From JBDTGE01 sp050742975 (GTDB lineage: Bacteria; Actinomycetota; Actinomycetes; Mycobacteriales; Jatrophihabitantaceae), in assembly GCA_050742975.1 (NCBI GenBank), contig JBOGDQ010000259.1, positions 1-8,113 of the forward strand: a stretch of 8,113 bases of DNA. The letters run 5' to 3'. Position 1 is the stretch's first letter. Every line of letters starts with the position of its first letter. Made by a program: the position numbers and the translations under genes. Under the pieces are notes generated by a model. That model searched no databases. It saw only the letters and a program-made list of their open reading frames with translations, and was not told the origin of the DNA. This document shows, piece after piece, positions 1-5,582 of this stretch.

Positions 1-4
1 CCCA

Positions 5-319
5 ATGCTCCAGCGAATCCGCAAGGCAATGAAGGAAGAGAGTGGCTTCACGCTCATCGAGCTGCTCATCGTCATCGTCATCCTCGGCATCCTCGCCGCC
101 ATCGTCGTGTTCTCGGTCCAGGGCATCACGGACCGAGGCAAGGCCGCGGCTTGTGGATCTGACGTCACGACGACGCAGACTGCCGTTGAGTCGTACTACG
201 CCAAGAATGCGGCCTACCCGGCCGCACTCAGCGACCTAAACCCGAGCTTCCTTCGCTCGACTCCGACCGACGTGAACTACGTCCCAGCGACGGGTGCGGT
301 TACCGCCAACTGCCCGTAG
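5..319 (+). CDS. pilA: Type IV major prepilin, small GspG/PilE-like
   Basis: This is a prepilin, probably the main subunit of the pilus fibre. Residues 1-14 form a basic leader ending in Gly14. The cleavage site is Gly14|Phe15, followed by TLIEL, so Glu19 is at +5, and a hydrophobic helix runs to about residue 37. The mature protein would be only about 90 residues. It has a YYAKNAAYP segment (64-72) like the alpha-C/early beta region of GspG-type pilins. Cys50 and Cys103 are the only cysteines and could form a C-terminal disulfide loop. The start at base 5 gives the long MLxRIRKAM-type leader I associate with actinobacterial pilins. An internal ATG at 29 would leave a 6-residue leader but has no well-spaced ribosome site. 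The window starts 4 bases upstream, so the promoter and ribosome site are not visible. It could be a pseudopilin, but its size, its position first in the cluster and the hairpin after it favour a major pilin. Confidence 0.9.
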   Translation: MLQRIRKAMKEESGFTLIELLIVIVILGILAAIVVFSVQGITDRGKAAACGSDVTTTQTAVESYYAKNAAYPAALSDLNPSFLRSTPTDVNYVPATGAVTANCP

Positions 320-329
320 GCGAGATTGA

Positions 330-365
330 TCGGGGAGGGCCGTTCAGGACGACGGCCCTCCCCGA
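330..365 (+). terminator. Perfect 14-bp hairpin after pilA, no T tract
   Basis: The left arm at 330-343 (TCGGGGAGGGCCGT) and the right arm at 352-365 are exact reverse complements around an 8-base loop (344-351). The hairpin begins 10 bases after the pilA stop and ends 37 bases before the pilT start. No run of T follows, so it is not a classical intrinsic terminator. GC-rich actinobacteria often use strong hairpins without a U tail. It may be a partial terminator or an RNA-stabilising 3' end that lets pilA transcript exceed the machinery transcript. The structure is seen directly; the function is inferred. Confidence 0.72.
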
Positions 366-391
366 CCTCACCATCACTGCACGCAGGTCTC

Positions 392-398
392 AGGGGGA
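392..398 (+). promoter_or_regulatory. Ribosome binding site of pilT
   Basis: AGGGGGA lies 4 bases before the pilT ATG at 403. It supports that start and independent translation of the machinery genes after the pilA hairpin. I see no convincing -10/-35 promoter between the hairpin and this site. Confidence 0.65.
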
Positions 399-402
399 AG
401 CA

Positions 403-1503
403 ATGACCGAGGTAGGACGCAGGATCGGCGAACGGATCGACGAGCTGCTCGAATCGCTCTGGGACGCGGGCGGCACCGATCTGCTGCTCACCGTCGGAAC
501 GCCGCCGCTGCTGCGAGTGCACGGCGAACTGCGCCCCGTCGCCGATCGCGCCCCACTCACCGCGGACGACACCGACGCGCTGCTGGCCGAGCTGCTCAGC
601 GACGACCAGCACGCCACGTGGCAGGCGCGCAACGAGTACGACTTCTCCTTCGGCTGGGGCGATGAGGCCCGCATCCGCGGCAACGCCTTCACCCAGCGCG
701 GCCTGACGGCGATCGCGCTGCGGATGATCCCGCGCGACATCCCCGGCCTGGCCGCGCTCGGCGTGCCGCCCGTGCTCGCCCACTACGCCCGCCAGCACCA
801 GGGCCTGATCCTGATGACCGGCCCGACCGGCTCGGGCAAATCGACCACGCTGGCGTCGGTCATCGACCTGATCAACCACGAGCGGGCCTGCCACATCATC
901 ACCGTCGAGGACCCGATCGAGTACGTCCACAACCACAAGAAGTCCGCGGTCAACCAGCGCGAGGTCGGCACCGACACCGACAGCTTCCCGGATGCGCTGC
1001 GCTCGGTGCTCCGCGAGGACCCAGATGTCGTGCTGGTCGGCGAGATGCGCGACCTGGACTCGATCCGGTTCGCGCTCACCATCGCCGAGACCGGCCACCT
1101 CGTCTTCGCGACGCTGCACACGAACGACACCGCCCAGTCGCTCGCCCGCATGATCGACGTCTTCCCGGCCGACCAGCAGGCGCAGATCCGGGTCCAGCTC
1201 GCCAGCGCGCTGAGCTGCATCGTCTACCAGCGGCTGATCCCCCGCGTCGGCGGCGGGATGGTCGCGGCGTACGAGGTGCTCGTCGCCAACTCGGCCGTCC
1301 GCAACCTGATCAAGGAGAGCAAGACGCACCAGCTGCGCAACTCGCTGGTGACCGGCCAGCAGGACGGCATGGTCACGCTCGAGCAATCCCTGTCCGGGCT
1401 CGTCCAGGCCGGGCTGATCAGCTACGACGACGCGGTCAAGCGCAGCCTGTACCCCAAGGACATCGAGACCCGCCCGCGACTGCGGGCCAGCGCGAGCGCA
1501 TGA
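403..1503 (+). CDS. pilT: Type IV pilus retraction ATPase PilT
   Basis: This is the cytoplasmic hexameric ATPase that drives pilus depolymerisation, and so twitching and DNA or surface pulling. At 366 residues it is close to the usual PilT length with a short C-terminal tail. An N-terminal PAS-like domain covers about 12-110. The Walker A motif GPTGSGKST is at 140-148, the Asp box TVEDPIEY at 167-174, the Walker B region DVVLVGEMRD at 208-217 with catalytic-type Glu214, and the His box at about 226-243 (ETGHLVFATLHTND at 229-242). AVRNLIKE at 298-305 matches the AIRNLIRE box, a PilT hallmark needed for retraction in studied homologues. Unlike PilB, it lacks a tetracysteine zinc site and an N-terminal MshEN-like domain. 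Its stop overlaps the start of the next gene by 4 bases (ATGA). Placing the retraction ATPase directly before the extension ATPase suggests the two are made in a linked ratio. Confidence 0.97.
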   Translation: MTEVGRRIGERIDELLESLWDAGGTDLLLTVGTPPLLRVHGELRPVADRAPLTADDTDALLAELLSDDQHATWQARNEYDFSFGWGDEARIRGNAFTQRGLTAIALRMIPRDIPGLAALGVPPVLAHYARQHQGLILMTGPTGSGKSTTLASVIDLINHERACHIITVEDPIEYVHNHKKSAVNQREVGTDTDSFPDALRSVLREDPDVVLVGEMRDLDSIRFALTIAETGHLVFATLHTNDTAQSLARMIDVFPADQQAQIRVQLASALSCIVYQRLIPRVGGGMVAAYEVLVANSAVRNLIKESKTHQLRNSLVTGQQDGMVTLEQSLSGLVQAGLISYDDAVKRSLYPKDIETRPRLRASASA

Positions 1504-3281
1504 AGCTCACCCGCGGCCACCGCGCCGAGGAGCCGACGCCGGTCCGCGAGCCGGTGCACTCCAGCGCGCCCCGCGACCTCGACATCCGGCCGGACGGGCG
1601 CCGGCTCGGCGAGCTGGTCGTGGCGGCCAACCTGGCCAGCCACGACGTCGTCGTCGCCGCCCTTGCCGAGGCGCAGCGGGCCGGCGACGGCAAGCGGCTC
1701 GGCCGCATCCTGCTCGATCACGGCAGCATCACCGACGACGACCTCGCGGAGATCCTGGCCGAGCAGCACTCGCTGGGCGTGGTCGACTTCCGGACCGTGA
1801 CGCCCGACCCGGCGGCTGTGGAACTGCTTCAGGAGGCCACCGCCCGCACCCTGGGCGCGCTGCCGGTCTCGATCAGCGGCGACACCGTCCACGTCGCGGT
1901 CATGGACCCGACGCCCGAGGCGCTCGCCCGGCTGCGCGAGGCGATCGGGCGGCCGATCAACGCGATCGTCGCGCCGACGCAGGACCTCATGCGCGCCATC
2001 GGCACCAGCTACCGCGCGCTCACCGGCGTGGACGAGCGGGTGCGCGAGTTCGAGGTTCGCGACGTGCTGCGCCGCGAGGCGGGCCGGCTCGAAGAGGTGA
2101 CGGCTAGCGACGACGCACCGGTCGTGCAGGTGGTGCAGATGCTCATCACCCAGGGCCTGCGCGACCGCGCGTCGGACATCCACATCGAGCCGCACGACGA
2201 CCGGATCCGGGTGCGCTACCGCGTCGACGGCGCGCTGCACGACGTGCTGTCGCTGCCCGGTTCGATGGGGCCGGCAGTCGTGAGCCGGGTGAAGATCCTG
2301 GGCGGGATGAACATCGTCGAGCGGCGCCGGCCGCAGGACGGCCAGATCAGCCTGCAGGTCGAGGAGCGGGACGTCGACATCCGCGTCTCGACCACCGCCG
2401 TCGTCGGTGGCGAGAAGGTTGTCATGCGGCTGCTGGACAAGAGCCGCCCGCTGTACCAGCTCGCCCAGCTCGGCATGCCCGACGACGTCGCCACGCGGTA
2501 CCGCTCGCTGCTGCGCTCGCCGTACGGCATGGTCATCTGCGCCGGGCCGACCGGCAGCGGCAAGACAACGTCGCTCTACGCGTCACTCGGTGAGCTGAAC
2601 GGTCCCGAGCGGAACATCATGACGATCGAGGACCCGGTCGAGTACAAGTTCGCCTCGATCAACCAGATCCAGATCAACGAGGCCGCGGGGATCACGTTCG
2701 CGAACGGCCTGCGTTCGATCCTGCGCCAGGACCCGGACGTCATCCTGGTCGGCGAGGTACGCGACGTGGACACCGCGCGCATCGCAGTCCAGTCCGCGCT
2801 GACCGGTCACTTCGTGCTGTCGTCGCTGCACGCCACCGACTCCATCGCCGCGCTGTATCGCCTGCTGGACATGGGGATCGAGTCGTTCCTCGTTGCCTCC
2901 TCGGTGACCGCGGTCGTCGCCCAGCGGCTGGTCCGCCGTACCTGCGGCTACTGCCGGGAGCGGTACGTGCCCTCGGCCGAGGAGCTCGCGTTCCTGCGCG
3001 CCTTCGGTGCCGACGCGCCCGCCAGCGGCTTCGTGCACGGCGTGGGCTGCAACTTCTGCGCACAGACCGGCTACCTCGAACGGATCGGCGTGTACGAGCT
3101 GATGGCGATCACCGACGCCGTCCGCGAACTCGTCCTGGACCAGGGCTCGCACGACGACCTGCGCAAGCTGTGCCGCGCCGAGGGGATGCGCACGTTGCAG
3201 GAGGAGTCGATCCGCCTGGTCACCGACGGCGTCACCACGCCGGCCGAGATCATGCGCTCGATCTATGTAGTGGAGGTCTGA
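1500..3281 (+). CDS. pilB: Type IV pilus extension ATPase PilB (GspE family)
   Basis: This is the cytoplasmic ATPase that powers pilin polymerisation through the PilC platform. Its 593 residues are in the normal PilB/GspE range. An MshEN/GspE_N-like domain spans about 34-170; in some homologues this domain binds cyclic-di-GMP, but binding here cannot be judged by eye. The second N-terminal domain holds RASDIHIEP (223-231) and RRPQDGQI (276-283). The ATPase core follows: Walker A GPTGSGKTT at 349-357, Asp box TIEDPVEY at 375-382, Walker B DVILVGEVRD at 413-422 with Glu419, and His box ALTGHFVLSSLHATD at 433-447. Cys482, Cys485, Cys517 and Cys520 form the zinc tetracysteine site typical of the extension ATPases. 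The start ATG overlaps the pilT stop by 4 bases and has no clear Shine-Dalgarno sequence, so it probably relies on ribosomes finishing pilT. The first 30 or so residues are polar and poorly conserved in appearance. Confidence 0.97.
   Translation: MKLTRGHRAEEPTPVREPVHSSAPRDLDIRPDGRRLGELVVAANLASHDVVVAALAEAQRAGDGKRLGRILLDHGSITDDDLAEILAEQHSLGVVDFRTVTPDPAAVELLQEATARTLGALPVSISGDTVHVAVMDPTPEALARLREAIGRPINAIVAPTQDLMRAIGTSYRALTGVDERVREFEVRDVLRREAGRLEEVTASDDAPVVQVVQMLITQGLRDRASDIHIEPHDDRIRVRYRVDGALHDVLSLPGSMGPAVVSRVKILGGMNIVERRRPQDGQISLQVEERDVDIRVSTTAVVGGEKVVMRLLDKSRPLYQLAQLGMPDDVATRYRSLLRSPYGMVICAGPTGSGKTTSLYASLGELNGPERNIMTIEDPVEYKFASINQIQINEAAGITFANGLRSILRQDPDVILVGEVRDVDTARIAVQSALTGHFVLSSLHATDSIAALYRLLDMGIESFLVASSVTAVVAQRLVRRTCGYCRERYVPSAEELAFLRAFGADAPASGFVHGVGCNFCAQTGYLERIGVYELMAITDAVRELVLDQGSHDDLRKLCRAEGMRTLQEESIRLVTDGVTTPAEIMRSIYVVEV
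3272..3276 (+). promoter_or_regulatory. Ribosome binding site of pilC inside the end of pilB
   Basis: GGAGG lies 6 bases before the pilC ATG at 3283 and within the last codons of pilB. It is the best-matched ribosome site in the cluster. It fixes the pilC start and suggests strong translation of pilC even without coupling. Confidence 0.75.
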
Positions 3282-3282
3282 C

Positions 3283-4488
3283 ATGCCCAAGTTCGCCTAC
3301 GCCGCGACGACCCGCGAGGGCGCGTCGTCGACCGGTGTCGAGAAGGCCGACAGCCGGGCAGCGGCAGAACTCGCCTTGTACGACAGGGAGTTGCGCGACA
3401 TCCGGGTCACCGAGAAGAAGAGCTTCCTGCAGCTGGAGATCAGCGGCCCGCGGGTGAAGCGCGAGGACCTGATGCACCTGTCCCGCCAGATGGCCGCGTT
3501 CATCCGAGCCGGCCTGCCGATCCTCGACGCCGTCCACACGATCGGCGAGGAGTCGGAGAACTCGTCGGTGCGGCGCGTCATGACCGACATCGAGGACGGG
3601 CTGCGTTCGGGCGAGCGGTTCTCGGACTGCCTGGACCGGCACGCCAATATCTTCCCGGACTTCTACCGCGGCATAGTCCGCTCGGCCGAACTCACCGGAG
3701 AGCTGGACACCGTGCTCACCCGCCTCGCGCTGTACCTCGAACGCGATCTCGAGGCACGACGCAAGATCAAGTCGGCGACGATCTACCCGACCGCGGTTGC
3801 CATCATGTCGATCGTGACGATCGTCGTCCTGGCCGCGTACGTGCTACCGAAGTTCAAGGTGTTCTTCGAGAGCCTGCACGCCAAACTTCCATTACCGACA
3901 AGGATGTTGCTCTCGGTCACCGACTTCCTGAGCACGTGGTGGTGGGCGTTGCTGGCCGGCCTCGGCATCGTCGTGGTGTTGATCGTCGCCACGCTGCAGA
4001 CCGAGCGTGGGCGGCACGCGAAGGACCGGTTCCTGCTGTCCATACCGGTCCTGGGCGAGACGATCCAGTACGCGCTGGTCGAGCGCTTCTGCCGCGTGCT
4101 GGCATCGATGGTCAGTGCCGGAGTAGCCCTGCCCGAAGCGCTACGGGTCGCGACGGAGTCCCTGCGCAACCGGGTCTACATCCAGGCGCTGTCCGGCGTG
4201 AACGAGGCGATGCTGGAGGGCGAGGGCCTGGCCGGGCCGCTCGCGAAGACGGCGCTGTTCCCGCCGACCGCCGCCCAGATGCTCCGCGTCGGTGAGGAGA
4301 CCGGGACGCTCGACGGTCAACTGGAGGTCACCGCGCAGTACTACGAGACCGAGCTGGACTACAAGCTCAAGAAGCTGACCGCGCTGTTCGAGCCGGCGAT
4401 CATCGTCGTCATGGGCCTGCTCGTCGGCTTCGTCGCCGTCGCGCTGGTGTCCGCGATGTACGGCATCTTCAACCAGGTCAAGGTCTGA
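3283..4488 (+). CDS. pilC: Type IV pilus inner-membrane platform protein PilC (GspF family)
   Basis: This is the polytopic membrane protein on which the PilB and PilT hexamers act to insert or remove pilins. The 401 residues match the family length. There are two repeated T2SSF domains, at about 67-190 and 270-392. Membrane segments are at about 168-188, 219-239 and 371-393. The first repeat has LSRQMAAFIRAGLPILDA (66-83) and the second has FCRVLASMVSAGVALPEAL (269-287), the usual paired signature. ELTGELD (136-142) and GEETGTLD (337-344) are the corresponding second halves. The conserved extracytoplasmic stretch KLPLPTRMLL (201-210) between membrane segments 1 and 2 is encoded by an unusual run of rare codons at 3883-3909, including a TTA at 3892. 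It starts 1 base after the pilB stop. Confidence 0.96.
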   Translation: MPKFAYAATTREGASSTGVEKADSRAAAELALYDRELRDIRVTEKKSFLQLEISGPRVKREDLMHLSRQMAAFIRAGLPILDAVHTIGEESENSSVRRVMTDIEDGLRSGERFSDCLDRHANIFPDFYRGIVRSAELTGELDTVLTRLALYLERDLEARRKIKSATIYPTAVAIMSIVTIVVLAAYVLPKFKVFFESLHAKLPLPTRMLLSVTDFLSTWWWALLAGLGIVVVLIVATLQTERGRHAKDRFLLSIPVLGETIQYALVERFCRVLASMVSAGVALPEALRVATESLRNRVYIQALSGVNEAMLEGEGLAGPLAKTALFPPTAAQMLRVGEETGTLDGQLEVTAQYYETELDYKLKKLTALFEPAIIVVMGLLVGFVAVALVSAMYGIFNQVKV

Positions 4489-4491
4489 GCG

Positions 4492-4923
4492 ATGTCGTGG
4501 CGGCGCCGGGGCAACGACGATCGGGGTGAGAGCCTGATCGAACTTATCCTTGCCATCGGCATCCTCGGCATCTGCGTGCTCGCAATCGGGTCGAGCATCG
4601 CGTTGAGTGTCAAGACGTCCGCAATCCATCGCGGCCAGGCCACCGCTGACGCGTTCCTGCACAACTACGCGGAGACTCTGCAGAGCTCGTACACGCCGTG
4701 CGCGAACGGCGCGAGCTACACCAGCGGCCTGCCCCTGCCGTCCGGCAACTTCCAAACGGGTGCAACCGTACAGTTCTGGAACGCGACGACGGCCTCCTTC
4801 GGACCCCTGCCTTCCTGCACCAGTTCGACCGATCCGGGCCTGCAACAGGTGACTCTGACCCTTGGCACCACCGACGGCACGGTGTCGGAGTCGCTCGTCG
4901 TCATCTTGAGGAACGCGACATGA
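4492..4923 (+). CDS. Minor type IV prepilin, PilV/GspI-like, with Glu at +1
   Basis: This is a 143-residue prepilin. The basic leader MSWRRRGNDDRG ends at Gly12. The mature protein starts ESLIELILA, so Glu17 is at +5, and a hydrophobic helix runs to about residue 40. The +1 residue is Glu13 rather than Phe. The GxSLIEL form is one I associate with PilV-like minor pilins of GC-rich Gram-positives. Beyond the helix, the region is rich in Ser, Thr and Gly and carries Cys70 and Cys109, a possible disulfide pair; Cys28 lies in the membrane helix. AAGG at 4480-4483 precedes the ATG by 8 bases, and the gene begins 3 bases after the pilC stop. It probably helps start assembly or decorates the pilus, as minor pilins do. 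Assignment to PilV rather than another minor class rests on size, gene order and the SLIEL motif only. Confidence 0.82.
   Translation: MSWRRRGNDDRGESLIELILAIGILGICVLAIGSSIALSVKTSAIHRGQATADAFLHNYAETLQSSYTPCANGASYTSGLPLPSGNFQTGATVQFWNATTASFGPLPSCTSSTDPGLQQVTLTLGTTDGTVSESLVVILRNAT
4906..4912 (+). promoter_or_regulatory. Ribosome binding site that decides the second minor-pilin start
   Basis: TTGAGGA ends 7 bases before the ATG at 4920. It selects the short reading (leader of 11 residues) over an upstream in-frame ATG at 4698, which would add 74 residues and overlap the previous gene almost to its middle. A second ATG at 4923 is directly adjacent and could also be used. Confidence 0.65.
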
Positions 4924-5582
4924 TGCGGCCGCGCGGCTCCGACGACGCAGGATTCACGCTCGTCGAACTGGTGCTCGTGATCGCCATCCTGGGCATCATC
5001 ATGGTGCCCCTGTCGAACTTCGTGATCAGCTACTTCAAGACCTACCCGGTCACCGAGACGCGCCTGAGTGAGTCGCACGACGCTCAGATCGCAGCGGCCT
5101 ACCTGAGTCAGGATGTCGCGAACACCGGCCTGCGCGCGGCGAGTACGCCGTACACGCCCCAGCAGTCGGTGTGGACCACAACCAGCAGCTTTCCCGCGAG
5201 CTACTGCGGGCAAGGCCTGGGAACACCCATTCTGCTGCTCGAGTGGAACAACTGGACCGTGTCCGGCGGTACCGGTACCCCCAGCATGAACAGCGCCGCG
5301 TACGTCGTCGAATCCGACAACGCCTTGCATCGCGTGTACTGCGAGGTGACGACAACGTCGAAGTCGGACGCGACGATGGTGCACAACTTCGCCTATCCCG
5401 ACGGCGGCAACCCGAGCCCGGTGACCTGTAAGGCGACGCCCACGTCGTCGCCGACGACCGCAGCGTGCAGTACGGCGACACCGCCGACCAACGTGAACCT
5501 GAAGCTGTCGATCAAGGGCCCGGCAGACACGTCGGTCTGGTACGTAACCCTTTCCGGGCAACGAAGGCAGGCCGCATCGTGA
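4920..5582 (+). CDS. Minor type IV prepilin, PilW/GspJ-like
   Basis: This is a 220-residue prepilin. The leader MMRPRGSDDAG is cut at Gly11|Phe12, and TLVELVLVIAILG follows with Glu16 at +5. The hydrophobic helix extends to about residue 39. After it comes an amphipathic stretch with AAYLSQDV (59-66), which resembles the alpha-C segment of PilW/GspJ-type minor pilins. The soluble domain has four cysteines (96, 141, 170, 183), enough for two disulfides, and a Pro/Thr/Ser-rich stretch at about 171-190. The C-terminus reads VWYVTLSGQRR, a beta-strand ending I recall from actinobacterial pseudopilins. The start ATG overlaps the preceding stop (ATGA, 4920-4923), and the stop overlaps the next start (GTGA, 5579-5582). 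It should sit at or near the fibre tip with its neighbours; this is inferred from minor-pilin biology and not shown here. Confidence 0.82.
   Translation: MMRPRGSDDAGFTLVELVLVIAILGIIMVPLSNFVISYFKTYPVTETRLSESHDAQIAAAYLSQDVANTGLRAASTPYTPQQSVWTTTSSFPASYCGQGLGTPILLLEWNNWTVSGGTGTPSMNSAAYVVESDNALHRVYCEVTTTSKSDATMVHNFAYPDGGNPSPVTCKATPTSSPTTAACSTATPPTNVNLKLSIKGPADTSVWYVTLSGQRRQAAS
5563..5571 (+). promoter_or_regulatory. Ribosome binding site that decides the GTG start of the large minor-pilin gene
   Basis: GAAGG (5563-5567) and AGG (5569-5571) lie 11 and 7 bases before GTG at 5579. They support a GTG start in a 4-base overlap with the preceding stop. The in-frame ATG at 5465 would overlap the preceding gene by 118 bases and bury the leader behind 38 extra polar residues. 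Confidence 0.6.

Noticed and set aside
29..31. Internal ATG at 29 as the start of pilA (6-residue leader)
   Set aside because: The leader length is acceptable, but the only purine-rich sequence (AAGG) is about 3 bases away, and the longer basic leader from base 5 looks like the actinobacterial norm. It is not fully excluded.
277..1386. A 369-residue open frame on the minus strand opposite pilT
   Set aside because: It is the antisense shadow of pilT in GC-rich DNA, where stop codons are rare. Its product is Arg/Asp/Val-rich with no recognisable motif, and the + strand frame has every PilT motif.
1422..3290. Long minus-strand frames opposite pilB (1422-2240 and 2583-3290)
   Set aside because: They are low-complexity Arg/His/Val-rich translations with no domain signature, directly opposite a fully conserved PilB.
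4698..4919. ATG at 4698 as the start of the PilW-like gene
   Set aside because: It adds 74 residues without pilin character ahead of the leader, in a region coding for the previous pilin. The 4920 ATG has a good ribosome site.
5268..5279. 12-base palindrome (GGTACC repeated twice) in the PilW-like gene
   Set aside because: It encodes Gly-Thr-Gly-Thr in frame and looks like a chance tandem in a Gly/Thr-rich region, with no sign of a binding site or mobile-element end.
5465..5578. ATG at 5465 as the start of the large minor-pilin gene
   Set aside because: It would overlap the previous gene by 118 bases and place 38 polar residues before the leader. The GTG at 5579 has a ribosome site and a 4-base overlap like other junctions here.
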